A DNA stretch of 64,000 bases, taken from NCBI GenBank assembly GCA_964353015.1, contig CAYGUA010000004.1:1-64000 (forward strand). Direction: 5' to 3'. The position numbers and the translations under genes are program-made. The notes under the pieces were generated by a model. That model was not told the origin of the DNA. It searched no databases and worked only from the letters and a program-made list of their open reading frames with translations. This DNA comes from JAMZMI01 sp964353015. Lineage in GTDB: Bacteria; Bacteroidota; Bacteroidia; Cytophagales; Cyclobacteriaceae. Below are positions 26,389 through 35,472 of the stretch, one piece after another. Each line of letters opens with the position of its first letter. The first letter of the stretch is position 1.

Positions 26389-27203
26389 GATTCGTCAAGC
26401 TCAATTCCTTTCAAGAGCAATTTCCTGAACCTTTCGATAAAACGTGCGGTTTGCGCTCCGTCCAAAATATCATGATCCATCGCAATGGTTATATCCACCA
26501 CTTCTTGAATCACAATCTGCCCATGTACAACTGCAGGTACTTCCCTGATGCCACCCACCATAGCGGTGAGTACTTGTGGGGTGATTGGAACTACCCAACC
26601 TGCCGTGTTATAGGTGAACATACCCATAGATGAAAATCCTACAGTTCCATTAAATTCTTTCTTGAGGAATGGATCTTTGAATATTCGTTTTAAAAACCAT
26701 CTCCTCAGAAAACCAACCCGCTTTACAATTCCGATCAATCTTTTTTTATGTGACATGGTGTCACTATCGATCAGGTCAGTTGTGGTATTGGTTTTTGCTG
26801 TTTTGATTTCTTCACAGATCTCAAACACAGATTTATTGTTAGCCTTTCTCAGCACATAGCTTACCGGAACGAAAACGCCATTTACATTTCTTTCGACCAT
26901 CGTTGAAACATCCACATCATCAAAAATGATCAGTTTGTTACCTTTCCTGTAAGCCTGAATCATTTTATCCTCATTTATGGCTTGCGCAAAGGAATAAATC
27001 AGATAGCCGGTAAGGGAGGTTGGTTTTTTAGATTTTCTGCTAGCCAGGCGGAGATTGTTTCTGATACCAGTGATGTCCAGCTCCAGCACCGCATAGGCGG
27101 TATGTTTCGATTTGGCGATCGAAAGAAAGTCGGTTATTTGTTTTCGCTCAAGCGAAAAAGGGATGATGGAATGAGAAGACATTCTACTGTTCAAGTGAGC
27201 CAT
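26328..27203 (-). CDS. Stand-alone 2-oxoacid dehydrogenase-type acyltransferase domain protein
   Basis: A 291-residue protein with the catalytic fold of dihydrolipoyl acyltransferases and chloramphenicol acetyltransferase. The catalytic-type motif is DHDILDGA near the C-terminus (usual form DHRVxDGA), and FNGTVGFSSMGMF and a PQVLTAMVGGI segment precede it. There is no lipoyl domain, no E3-binding domain and no dehydrogenase neighbour, so it is not a normal E2. Acyl transfer to a small molecule is likely. ATGs at 27203 and 27185 are both possible. The end overlaps the haemoglobin frame by 61 bases. Confidence 0.82.
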   Translation of the reverse strand: MAHLNSRMSSHSIIPFSLERKQITDFLSIAKSKHTAYAVLELDITGIRNNLRLASRKSKKPTSLTGYLIYSFAQAINEDKMIQAYRKGNKLIIFDDVDVSTMVERNVNGVFVPVSYVLRKANNKSVFEICEEIKTAKTNTTTDLIDSDTMSHKKRLIGIVKRVGFLRRWFLKRIFKDPFLKKEFNGTVGFSSMGMFTYNTAGWVVPITPQVLTAMVGGIREVPAVVHGQIVIQEVVDITIAMDHDILDGAQTARFIERFRKLLLKGIELDESWETNKKPTRETLEMSLTSN

Positions 27204-27364
27204 AAATTTAGATTGTCAATTAGTAGAATATTATGAGTGATATCAGGTCGGATTTTGAGAGGAATCATATTGATATTTGGTGGTGATTAAAATACCTATT
27301 TGCTATTAGGGCTTGCGTTATAAATGGCTTATCAGTGTTTAACTTTTTTTAACACCACCAATTA

Positions 27365-27396
27365 CTTGAAAAAGTATGTTGAGACTTGTATTATTG
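27365..27396 (+). promoter_or_regulatory. Predicted promoter of the gldA unit
   Basis: CTTG (27365-27368), 20 bases, then TATTATTG (27389-27396) resembles TTTG-N19-TANNTTTG with one mismatch in each box. It lies 31 bases before the ATG at 27428, which supports that start over an earlier in-frame ATG at 27386. Confidence 0.45.
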
Positions 27397-27427
27397 CGCC
27401 CTCGAACAACTTATTAATCAAAACATT

Positions 27428-28351
27428 ATGTCAATAATAGTAGAAAATCTTACCAAGAAATATGGTGAGCAAAAAGCGGTTAATGACATATCATTTGAGG
27501 TGAAGACAGGGGAGGTAGTGGGTTTTCTTGGACCAAATGGTGCAGGCAAGAGTACCACTATGAAGATCATAACTTGTTTTATGGCCCCTTCATCAGGTGA
27601 TGTGAGACTTGACGGAAATTCGATCCATTCCGATCCAGAGTTGATTAAAAAGAAAATTGGCTATTTGCCTGAAAACAATCCACTATATCTGGATATGCCG
27701 ATAGTGGATTACCTGAGGTTTTCGGCAGAAGTGCAAGGTGTGGATAAAAAACTGATTCCATCCAGAATCGGGGAGATGATCGAAAAATGCGGTCTGGATA
27801 GAGAGAAGCACAAAAACATCAATGAGCTGTCCAAAGGTTATCGTCAAAGAGTAGGTCTGGCTCAAGCCATGATCCATGATCCTGAGGTACTAATCCTCGA
27901 TGAGCCTACTACTGGTTTGGATCCTAATCAGATTGTGGAAATACGAAAACTGATCAAAGATTTAGGAAAGGAGAAGACGGTTATCCTGAGCTCACACATT
28001 TTGTCTGAAGTTGAGGCTACTTGTGATAGAATCCTAATAATCAATCGTGGGCGCATTGTTGCCGATGGTACATCAGACACTTTGCGATCTCAATCACAAG
28101 GTCAGGAGCTTTTGAGAATCAATATCGAAGCTGATCCTTCCAAGGTGGAAGGCGCAATTTTGGCTTTGAGTTCTGTTGAGAAAGTAACAGGAGTAGAAGG
28201 TAAATACGGATGGTTCACTGTGCAGAGCAAACCAGAGATGTCTTCAAGAAAGGAGGTTTTTGATCTTTGTGTGAAAAATAAGTGGTATTTGATGGAAATG
28301 ACCGGACTTGAAACGAGACTGGAAGATGTATTCCAAAAACTAACTAAATAA
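27428..28351 (+). CDS. gldA: ABC transporter ATPase, GldA
   Basis: A 307-residue ATPase. Walker A is GPNGAGKST at residues 35-43, the signature is LSKGYRQRVGLAQ, and Walker B is VLILDEPTTGLDP. The opening MSIIVENLTKKYGEQKAVNDI and the length fit gliding-motility GldA. It should energise the GldF membrane subunit encoded 7 bases downstream. GldA, GldF and GldG are needed for gliding in Flavobacterium johnsoniae, although related transporters occur in non-gliders. The start at 27428 is chosen over 27386 because a promoter-like sequence lies between. Confidence 0.9.
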   Translation: MSIIVENLTKKYGEQKAVNDISFEVKTGEVVGFLGPNGAGKSTTMKIITCFMAPSSGDVRLDGNSIHSDPELIKKKIGYLPENNPLYLDMPIVDYLRFSAEVQGVDKKLIPSRIGEMIEKCGLDREKHKNINELSKGYRQRVGLAQAMIHDPEVLILDEPTTGLDPNQIVEIRKLIKDLGKEKTVILSSHILSEVEATCDRILIINRGRIVADGTSDTLRSQSQGQELLRINIEADPSKVEGAILALSSVEKVTGVEGKYGWFTVQSKPEMSSRKEVFDLCVKNKWYLMEMTGLETRLEDVFQKLTK

Positions 28352-28358
28352 TAGAGAG

Positions 28359-29084
28359 ATGGGAAAAATTTGGATAATAACAAGAAGAGAATTAGCGTCG
28401 TTTTTTGATTCGCTCATCGCATATGTGCTGATTGCATTGTTTCTATTATTGAGCGGAGTATTTACGTGGTTGGCAAATACCAACGTATTTTTTATCGGTC
28501 AAGCTACCATGCAGGTGTTTTTTAGTATCGCGTTTTGGTCATTGTTCTTTTTCATTCCTGCTATCACCATGAGGATGATTGCTGAAGAAAATAGAGCAGG
28601 TACCATTGAGCTTTTGATCACAAAAGCCATATCAGATAGTGAGATCGTTTGGGGTAAGTTCCTTGCCTGTCTCATTTTGGTTGGAGTAGCCTTATTGACC
28701 ACCTTACCATATTATATCACCATAAGCCAATTAGGAAATATTGATGATGGTGCTGTGATTGGAGGATATTTCGGCCTGCTTTTACTTTCTGCCAGCTATA
28801 TCAGTATAGGTCTGTTTGCGAGCAGCATTACCCAAAATCAAATTGTGGCATTCCTAATGGCACTTGCTGTTGGTATTTTGTTCCAATTGCTTTTTGATGT
28901 GCTCGGAAGTACAATCAGAGGTGTTACTGGTGAAATACTGAATTACTTGAGCATGAGCGTTCATTTCGAATCAATCAGTAGAGGTGTGGTTGATAGCAGG
29001 GATTTGGTTTATTTCCTATCCATAATTGTGTTAGGAACTTTGCTTTCGCAGGTGATGCTTTCAAAAAGAAATTGGCAATCATAA
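28359..29084 (+). CDS. gldF: ABC transporter permease, GldF
   Basis: A 241-residue permease with six hydrophobic segments of the ABC-2 type (for example ELASFFDSLIAYVLIALFLLL). The conserved cytoplasmic segment MRMIAEENRAGTIELLITKAISD is typical of this family. It forms the membrane part of the GldA-GldF-GldG complex. gldA ends 7 bases upstream and gldG begins 11 bases downstream. Confidence 0.9.
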   Translation: MGKIWIITRRELASFFDSLIAYVLIALFLLLSGVFTWLANTNVFFIGQATMQVFFSIAFWSLFFFIPAITMRMIAEENRAGTIELLITKAISDSEIVWGKFLACLILVGVALLTTLPYYITISQLGNIDDGAVIGGYFGLLLLSASYISIGLFASSITQNQIVAFLMALAVGILFQLLFDVLGSTIRGVTGEILNYLSMSVHFESISRGVVDSRDLVYFLSIIVLGTLLSQVMLSKRNWQS

Positions 29085-29095
29085 AATATAGAACG

Positions 29096-30601
29096 ATGAA
29101 GAAAAAGAATATCATACTACAATTGATAATCGTTTTGGCCATTATTCTGGTAGCCAATTTGATTTCAAACAGTCTTTATTTTAGACTTGATTTTACTGAA
29201 GACAACAGATATACATTTAGCAAAGCCACAAATGATGTGTTGGAAGAGCTAAATGGGGTGATCACCATCAAAGCTTATTTTTCGGAAGATTTACCCGCGC
29301 AACTTTTGAAAGCCAAACAGGACTTCAAAGATCAGCTGGTGGAATATGAGAATAGATCGGGAGGAAATGTGGTTTTTGAATTCATCAACCCCAACGAAAG
29401 TGAGGAGATGGAGCAGGAAGCGCAGCAGCAGGGCATCAGTCCGGTAATGATCAACGTGCAGGAACGTGATCAGGTGCAGCAACTTCGTGCTTACATGGGT
29501 GCTGTGTTGAAAATGGATGACAGGTCAGAAGTGATTCCATTGGTGCAGCCCGGTGCTGGTTTGGAATACACATTGACAACTGCAATTAAAAAGATAGCCA
29601 TCACAGATAAACCAAAACTTGGTTTGATTCAGGGATATGGTGAACCATCAATGCAGGCTATGGGCCAGTTGATGGAGCAGCTATCTGTGCTATATGATGT
29701 AGAAACGTTCAATATTGGAGACACGTCGCTTGTTCCAGGATATTATAAATCTTTAGTTTGGGTCAATCCAAAAGACACAGTGAATCCTGGTGATTTTGCG
29801 AAATTGGACAAATATCTTAAAAATGGAGGAGGCCTTTTTGTGGCTTATTCCAATGTAGAAGGTGATTTGCAAAAGGGGCTACTCTCCAAGACCACAGATG
29901 TAGGATTGAAAGGATGGTTGTCCAAAAAAGGACTTTCTATTGGTGATAATTTTGTGATTGATGCCAAATGTGCCAATGTAAATGTGCAGCAGCGACAAGG
30001 ATTCTTCACCATCAATAGTCAAGTGATGTTTCCATATTTTCCGCAAGTATCTAGTTTTGAAGATCATGCCATCACCAATGGACTTGAATCAGTGATGCTT
30101 CCTTTTGTGAGTAATATCACTTTTACATCTGCTGATACTGCATCGTCATTTGTTCCATTGATCTTATCATCCGAGCAATCCGGACTGGTGACTCCACCTA
30201 CATATATTGACATTCAAAAGAAATGGAAGGATAATGATTTTCTAGCTGGTCAGCAGATCATAGCTGCAGGTTTGGAAAAAGGTTTTTCCAGAATTGCCTT
30301 GATCACCAATGGAGCTTTCATTATTAACGGAGAAGGACAAAGACCGCAGCAACTAAGTGAGGACAATGTAAACCTTGCTGCCAATGCCATAGATTGGATA
30401 GCAGATGATACAGGATTGATCGATCTACGAACAAAAGGCATTACATCTAGACCATTAGATCAAATTGAAGATGGAACCAAACTTATTTTGAAATGGGGAA
30501 ATGTGCTGGCGCCAGTCCTTTTGATTTTGATCTATGCATTTGTAAGATGGCAGCTAAATAATAGAAAGCGCCAGAGATGGATGCAGGGTAACTACAACTA
30601 A
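29096..30601 (+). CDS. gldG: Gliding motility ABC auxiliary protein, GldG
   Basis: About 501 residues from the ATG at 29096; a longer frame begins at 29072 and overlaps gldF. One N-terminal and one C-terminal membrane helix (LILKWGNVLAPVLLILIYAFV) enclose a large periplasmic domain of the ABC_transp_aux type. RLDFTEDNRYTFSKAT near the start is characteristic. It works with GldA and GldF; its exact role is not known. Confidence 0.9.
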   Translation: MKKKNIILQLIIVLAIILVANLISNSLYFRLDFTEDNRYTFSKATNDVLEELNGVITIKAYFSEDLPAQLLKAKQDFKDQLVEYENRSGGNVVFEFINPNESEEMEQEAQQQGISPVMINVQERDQVQQLRAYMGAVLKMDDRSEVIPLVQPGAGLEYTLTTAIKKIAITDKPKLGLIQGYGEPSMQAMGQLMEQLSVLYDVETFNIGDTSLVPGYYKSLVWVNPKDTVNPGDFAKLDKYLKNGGGLFVAYSNVEGDLQKGLLSKTTDVGLKGWLSKKGLSIGDNFVIDAKCANVNVQQRQGFFTINSQVMFPYFPQVSSFEDHAITNGLESVMLPFVSNITFTSADTASSFVPLILSSEQSGLVTPPTYIDIQKKWKDNDFLAGQQIIAAGLEKGFSRIALITNGAFIINGEGQRPQQLSEDNVNLAANAIDWIADDTGLIDLRTKGITSRPLDQIEDGTKLILKWGNVLAPVLLILIYAFVRWQLNNRKRQRWMQGNYN

Positions 30602-30612
30602 AATTTAGAGCT

Positions 30613-31497
30613 ATGAAAGGAAATAAGACGATAAGACTTTTATTGATTCTGGCCATTTTGGCGGGAGGTTATGCTGTAGTTAAGTTGACTGCAGGAGGTG
30701 GTAGGAGTAAATCTTTCAGAGAAACCCTGGTTGATATTGATACAGCTAAGGTGACAAGAGTAGAAATATCTAGCGGCTCTACCAACACTGTTTTAGAGAA
30801 AAAGGATGGGAATTGGTTTGTGAATGAGGATAAGAATGCCATGGCTGCTTCAGTAAAATCCATGCTCACTAATCTGAATAATGTAAAACCATCAAGACTT
30901 GCATCTCGATCGAAGGATTCATGGAAGGATTTTCAAGTGGATTCTGCAGGTACACGTGTACAGGTTTACGAAGGGTCAAATGAGGCACTAGATCTAATAC
31001 TTGGAAGATTCGGTGTGGAAGGTCAGCGATCCTATTATACTTATGTGAGATTGGAAGAAGATGAAGATACCTATGTAGCTAATAATTTTATGGCGATGAG
31101 TGTCGGGAAAACGGATGCCGATTATCGCAATAATGTGATCATGAGAATCAAAAAGGATTCTATCAATGCCATTGATTTCAAATATGCTGAAGGAACCTAT
31201 TCGTTATCAAAGCAACCAGACGGAAAATGGGAGATGGCTGGTGTAGCTGCTGATTCTGCGAGTGTAGCCAAATACCTCAATGGACTTGCATTCATATCAA
31301 GTAAAAAGTTTGAAGATGGGAATGTTTCTGAATCGGATAAAGAGGTGATAATTCAATTGAACGGAAGTGATGATATTATTCTAACTTCATTTGGTGAAGG
31401 TGTGCTAAAATCGAGTGAAAACGAAGCTGAAGTGTTTAACGATAAAGCAGCCTATGATAAAATTTTCAAAACACCTGAATATTTTACCGGAGGTTAG
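30613..31497 (+). CDS. DUF4340 protein linked to gldAFG
   Basis: A 294-residue protein with an N-terminal membrane helix (about residues 8-24) and a repeated beta-rich extracytoplasmic part with motifs such as VTRVEISSG..TVLEKKDGNWFV and the later INAIDFKYAEGTYSLSKQPDGKWEM. This fits DUF4340. The gene follows gldG by 11 bases and precedes a strong terminator, so it is the fourth gene of the operon. DUF4340 genes are often next to GldG-like genes, which suggests an accessory role for the transporter. Confidence 0.82.
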   Translation: MKGNKTIRLLLILAILAGGYAVVKLTAGGGRSKSFRETLVDIDTAKVTRVEISSGSTNTVLEKKDGNWFVNEDKNAMAASVKSMLTNLNNVKPSRLASRSKDSWKDFQVDSAGTRVQVYEGSNEALDLILGRFGVEGQRSYYTYVRLEEDEDTYVANNFMAMSVGKTDADYRNNVIMRIKKDSINAIDFKYAEGTYSLSKQPDGKWEMAGVAADSASVAKYLNGLAFISSKKFEDGNVSESDKEVIIQLNGSDDIILTSFGEGVLKSSENEAEVFNDKAAYDKIFKTPEYFTGG

Positions 31498-31516
31498 ATT
31501 TTCTCAAATCGCATTT

Positions 31517-31547
31517 AAAAAGGCCATTCGTGAGGATGGCCTTTTTT
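31517..31547 (+). terminator. Terminator of the gldAFG-DUF4340 operon
   Basis: GGCCAT and ATGGCC, extended by flanking A and T runs, form a strong stem followed by six T, 20 bases after the stop codon. Confidence 0.88.
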
Positions 31548-31596
31548 ATTCTTGAACGAACCAAATCCAAACCTTCGTCGTTCACAGAGAAATAAT

Positions 31597-31604
31597 TATT
31601 TTTG
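31597..31604 (+). promoter_or_regulatory. TANNTTTG box directly before the thioredoxin-like gene
   Basis: TATTTTTG matches the -7 consensus exactly, and TTCG lies 19 bases upstream. The ATG is only 4 bases after the box, so the mRNA would have almost no leader. Confidence 0.4.
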
Positions 31605-31608
31605 AAAT

Positions 31609-32139
31609 ATGAATATGCGTTCAATCATTCTTGGATTTTCTTTCTTCCTTGTTTTTGGGATCAATCAGGCTTTTAGTCAGGATCATATTGAATGGATTAC
31701 TTTCGAGGAAGCCATTGAAAAATCTAAATCCGAGCCTAGAAAAATTCTCATTGATATCTACACTGATTGGTGTGGCTGGTGTAAAAAAATGGATAGGGAC
31801 GCTTATGAAAATAAAACATTAGCCAAATACATCAGTGAAAATTATTACGCTGTGAAATTTAATGCTGAGCAGCGCGAAGACGTGGTTTTTGATGGGCACA
31901 CCTTCAAGTTTCGAGCAAATGGAAGCAGAGGAGTTCATGAACTTGCCGCTGCACTTACCAATAATAAATTGAGTTATCCTACCACTGTATTTATGAGTGA
32001 GGAACTCCAAATCATCCAACCAGTGCCTGGTTATATGAATGCATCTTCCATGGAGCCGATTATTACCTACTTTGGTGAAGACGCTTTTAAGAATATATCC
32101 TGGGCAGATTATCAAAAAAACTTCAAGTCCGCACTTTAA
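31609..32139 (+). CDS. Exported thioredoxin-fold protein
   Basis: A 176-residue protein with a signal peptide ending AFSQ and a thioredoxin-like domain with the redox motif Cys55-Gly-Trp-Cys58 in YTDWCGWCKKMDRD. The later YPTTVFMSEE holds the usual cis-proline. It should act as a thiol reductase or sensor outside the cytoplasm. It stands alone between two terminators; the next gene starts 47 bases away and may be co-transcribed. Confidence 0.85.
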   Translation: MNMRSIILGFSFFLVFGINQAFSQDHIEWITFEEAIEKSKSEPRKILIDIYTDWCGWCKKMDRDAYENKTLAKYISENYYAVKFNAEQREDVVFDGHTFKFRANGSRGVHELAAALTNNKLSYPTTVFMSEELQIIQPVPGYMNASSMEPIITYFGEDAFKNISWADYQKNFKSAL

Positions 32140-32186
32140 ATGCAACCCATGTAAATTCGTGTAGTCTTTGAATCAAAAACAATACG

Positions 32187-32930
32187 ATGAACAGAATAAG
32201 CATTTTTTTCCTAAGCCTGATTTTTACTTCTCAGTTGATTGCTCAGGATACTGAAACGAGAAATTTAAAATCATTCAAATCTGTATCAGTTTCCCAAGGT
32301 ATAAAAACTTACCTCAGTAAGGGGTCAAGTGAATCAGCACGCATTGTGGTGAATGGAAGCATAGATCTTGATGAAGTATTGACAGAGGTTGATGGAAGTG
32401 GATCACTGGATATTTCGCTAGATGGAAATAACTTCAGGAGTGTAGATGTGGAAGTTTATGTTACTTATCGAAACCTTGAGGGTTTACAGGCTTCTTCGGC
32501 AGGATCTATTCAAGTGAAAAATCAGGTAGTGTGTGATTGTGAATTTGAAATAGACGTGAGCAGTGCAGGTTCTATAGAAGTAGAAGTAGAAGCAAGGCAA
32601 GTTGAGATGGAAGCGTCAAGTGCTGGCAATATTGAAGCGAAAGTGGAAGCTGATGAAATAGAAGCATCTGCTTCGAGCGCAGGAGACATTGAGGTAGAAG
32701 GTAAAGTCAATGAAATTGAAGTGCACGTAAGCAGCTCTGGCGAATTTTCTGGATATGATTTGATCAGTGAAAAAGCTGAGCTCAAAGCAAGTAGCGGTGG
32801 CACGATCAAGTTGACAGTCACCAAGGACATAACAGCCAGAGCAAGCAGTGGCGGATCAATATCTTATGAAGGAAATCCACAATACAGTGATAAAGAATCA
32901 AGTAGTGGTGGTTCTATCCGAAAGCATTAA
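32187..32930 (+). CDS. GIN-domain (DUF2807) secreted protein
   Basis: A 247-residue protein with a signal peptide ending LIAQ and a head-GIN domain (LKSFKSVSVSQGIKTYLSKG). It is followed by many repeats of short strands around the motif SSAG or SSGG (residues about 100-245), which predict a beta-helix. Such proteins are exported; some are annotated as adhesins, without proof. A terminator lies 20 bases downstream. Confidence 0.82.
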   Translation: MNRISIFFLSLIFTSQLIAQDTETRNLKSFKSVSVSQGIKTYLSKGSSESARIVVNGSIDLDEVLTEVDGSGSLDISLDGNNFRSVDVEVYVTYRNLEGLQASSAGSIQVKNQVVCDCEFEIDVSSAGSIEVEVEARQVEMEASSAGNIEAKVEADEIEASASSAGDIEVEGKVNEIEVHVSSSGEFSGYDLISEKAELKASSGGTIKLTVTKDITARASSGGSISYEGNPQYSDKESSSGGSIRKH

Positions 32931-32949
32931 GTTTTTCTAATTGAATTTG

Positions 32950-32982
32950 AAGCTGTCCTTTGAAAATGGGGCAGCTTTTTTT
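32950..32982 (+). terminator. Terminator after the GIN-domain gene
   Basis: AAGCTGTCC pairs with GGGCAGCTT (one G-T pair) around a short loop, then seven T follow. Confidence 0.75.
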
Positions 32983-33048
32983 GTTTTAATCCGCACAAAC
33001 TTGATGGATGTCAATAGATGCTAATCATCAGTGGTTTTTATTTGCGGT

Positions 33049-34065
33049 ATGAAGTTTACCTATATCTTAATTCTCATTTTCATAATCAGCTGTGCATCCA
33101 GCACGGAAACCAAACGAGATCGCTTTTTTCTTTTGGGGAATGAGTCCTTAAACAACCGGGATTTTGACCTGGCTGTGGATTTTTATACCAAATCACTCGA
33201 AAATGATCCTGATTTTGCACAGGCTTATAACAACAGAGGAGTAGCAAGGTTGGAGGATGGTCATCCCTATGAAGCAATTCAGGATTACAATCAGGCTATC
33301 GCTATCGATCCTAAATATTATGAAGCTGTTTTCAATAGAGCATACGCCTATGAAAATGTTGGGAAAATAGAAAATGCTTTGAATGATGTTAATTTATTAG
33401 AAGGTGTTTTTCCTGATTCAGCTTACATCTATTTCTACAAAGGATTGTTGCTAACCAACAACAGACAGTATCCTTCAGGGATTCAGAATTTCAAAAAATC
33501 AATTGATTTGGATACGACCAATCTGGATGCTTATGTCAACCTATCCACCCTATATTATTTTCAGGATCAGATAGATTCTTCAAGATTTTGGTTGAAGTAT
33601 ATTTTGAAAAGAAGGCCCAATGAACCAAACGCATACAACACCTTGAGTCAAATATATTTGGCAGAAGGAGATTACCAAAATGCTTTGATTACCATCAATC
33701 AGGCCTTAAATATTGTACCTCAGGAACCTTATTTTTTGAATAATCGTGGACAAGTTTATCTGGAAATGCAAGATTATGAACTTGCTCTCAAGGATATCAA
33801 TAGAAGTATATTGCTTGATTCTAAGAATGCCTGGGCATATAGAAACAAAGGGATCTATTATTTAAGTCAGAATAATTATCAGGAAGCTATTCGATTATTT
33901 GATGAAGCATTGAAACGGAATAAGTTTATCGATGAGATTTATTCTTACATAGGTGAAGCGTATTTCGCAAGTGGCAATCAGCAACTTGCCTGTGAGACTT
34001 GGCTTAAAGGAGATGAAATGATGGAAAAACGATCCGTCAATTTCTTGAAAAAACATTGCAATTAA
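33049..34065 (+). CDS. TPR-repeat lipoprotein
   Basis: About 338 residues from the ATG at 33049; the longer frame uses GTG at 33031. A lipobox IISC ends the signal. The rest is a row of about eight tetratricopeptide repeats, visible as AQAYNNRGVARLEDG, YEAVFNRAYAYENVG, PYFLNNRGQVYLEM and AWAYRNKGIYYLSQ. It probably serves as a scaffold at the outer membrane. It converges on the next gene with a 4-base overlap. Confidence 0.85.
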   Translation: MKFTYILILIFIISCASSTETKRDRFFLLGNESLNNRDFDLAVDFYTKSLENDPDFAQAYNNRGVARLEDGHPYEAIQDYNQAIAIDPKYYEAVFNRAYAYENVGKIENALNDVNLLEGVFPDSAYIYFYKGLLLTNNRQYPSGIQNFKKSIDLDTTNLDAYVNLSTLYYFQDQIDSSRFWLKYILKRRPNEPNAYNTLSQIYLAEGDYQNALITINQALNIVPQEPYFLNNRGQVYLEMQDYELALKDINRSILLDSKNAWAYRNKGIYYLSQNNYQEAIRLFDEALKRNKFIDEIYSYIGEAYFASGNQQLACETWLKGDEMMEKRSVNFLKKHCN

Positions 34066-34769
34066 TACCTGTCCTCCGGAATAAAAATTAGCTGATATAG
34101 AGATGCCAAGTGAGCGAATAGAACAGTTGGAACGACGAATAGAGGTAGATAAATAAAAGGAAAATAGAAGACAGCAATATTTGGTTGCTCAAACAATTTT
34201 GGATCATAAAAATAAGGAGTCGCCAAAATCGCACGAATCACCACGTTCACCAAAAGTCCAATGGTAGCAATGTTCCAAACTATCGCTGCAATTTTGCTTC
34301 TACTTCTTAGCCCGACCAGAAAAATTGCAGCAAAAGGTGCCGTAATCCCTGTGAGAATGTCATAGTTCACCCCTTCGAAAGTTATTGCCTCAGGAACCAC
34401 ACCACTAAGAAAAAGCCACCAAAGCACCATTTCTATAGGCACCCGAATAATATGGATGTGAGTCAAAGTAGTAATAGGCATTCGACCAATAAAATTGCGT
34501 GAACGCCGAATTGAAAAAAGCGAGGTGATCACGACGACATTTACAAAAGCGAACAAGACCAATCTTGGCGGTCTTGAATCAAAATCCAGAAAATAGTCTT
34601 GGAACGTGACAAGTGAAATGAAAAACAACCAAAAGCAGAGAAGGGTCAAAAAAATTGTTGGTAAGTTGCTTTTTTTGCCTGTCTGTTTTACTGCGAAATA
34701 TAAAAATGAAAACGCGGCTAATACGCAACCGATAAAAATGATTTTAACGTGAAGAGGGATGTCGTCCAT
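34062..34769 (-). CDS. Uncharacterised seven-helix membrane protein
   Basis: A 235-residue protein with about seven hydrophobic segments spread over its full length and few charged residues. I do not recognise a family. The central RRSRNFIGRMPITTLTHIHIIRVPIE has two His and several Arg between helices. It is convergent with the TPR gene and divergent from the Nudix gene, so it is probably a single transcription unit. Confidence 0.65.
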   Translation of the reverse strand: MDDIPLHVKIIFIGCVLAAFSFLYFAVKQTGKKSNLPTIFLTLLCFWLFFISLVTFQDYFLDFDSRPPRLVLFAFVNVVVITSLFSIRRSRNFIGRMPITTLTHIHIIRVPIEMVLWWLFLSGVVPEAITFEGVNYDILTGITAPFAAIFLVGLRSRSKIAAIVWNIATIGLLVNVVIRAILATPYFYDPKLFEQPNIAVFYFPFIYLPLFVVPTVLFAHLASLYQLIFIPEDRY

Positions 34770-34825
34770 TCTTTTTGGAATCTGATAAGGTTAAGTTATC
34801 AAATATTACTGTGAAAAATTATAGA

Positions 34826-34833
34826 TATTTTTG
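34826..34833 (+). promoter_or_regulatory. TANNTTTG box directly before the Nudix gene
   Basis: TATTTTTG matches the -7 consensus; the ATG at 34840 follows after 6 bases. The -33 region has no clear TTTG. A near-leaderless transcript is implied. Confidence 0.35.
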
Positions 34834-34839
34834 AAAACA

Positions 34840-35472
34840 ATGACGAATGACTTCATCTCAAGACTGGGCAATAGATTAAAGGAACCACTTCCAGGCGTTG
34901 GTGCTCATCAAAAAATGAAACCAATATTGCCTTCTGGTATCCGATTTCGAGATGCTGATCCGACAACTGCTCGCAAGGGTGGAGTGTTGATTTTGTTTTA
35001 TTTGAAGGAAAATGAATGGTATTTCCCTTTGATCCAGCGACCTATGTATGATGGTGTACATAGCGGGCAAGTAGCATTTCCTGGCGGCAGGATGGAAGAA
35101 AGTGACGCTAATCAGATAGAAACCGCGATTCGCGAGAGTTTTGAGGAGATAGGTATCGAGCAGCACAAAGTTGAAGTATTAGGTGTTTTGAGCGAATTTT
35201 TTGTAGCGGTGAGCAATCATATTGTGCTACCTGTTATTGGCTTTTATCCGGAAATCCCTCAATTCATACCTGAAAAGCGTGAGGTTGAGGAGGTGATAGA
35301 AGTGCCTTTAAAACATCTTTTGGATAAACAATTATTAAAAGAAAAGGAGATCGTAGCTGCCAGTGGTTATCGGTTGCGATCTCCATATTTTGAACTTGAA
35401 AACAGGGTTGTCTGGGGCGCTACGGCAATGATGCTGAGTGAGTTGAAAGACATAATTAACGAAATGCAATAA
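34840..35472 (+). CDS. Nudix hydrolase, CoA pyrophosphatase-like
   Basis: About 210 residues from the ATG at 34840; the frame can be extended to a TTG at 34831. The Nudix box is GGRMEESDANQIETAIRES followed by FEEIGI. Its spacing and the preceding LIQRPMYDGVHSGQVAFPG match the CoA-diphosphatase subgroup (YeaB/NUDT7-like). It would split CoA or a similar nucleotide diphosphate in the cytosol. Its stop overlaps the start of the DUF819 gene in TAATG. Confidence 0.85.
   Translation: MTNDFISRLGNRLKEPLPGVGAHQKMKPILPSGIRFRDADPTTARKGGVLILFYLKENEWYFPLIQRPMYDGVHSGQVAFPGGRMEESDANQIETAIRESFEEIGIEQHKVEVLGVLSEFFVAVSNHIVLPVIGFYPEIPQFIPEKREVEEVIEVPLKHLLDKQLLKEKEIVAASGYRLRSPYFELENRVVWGATAMMLSELKDIINEMQ

Noticed and set aside
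32522..32830. Minus-strand frame of 102 codons rich in Ser, Ala and Leu
   Set aside because: It mirrors the SSAG repeats of the GIN-domain gene and has no start context or neighbours.
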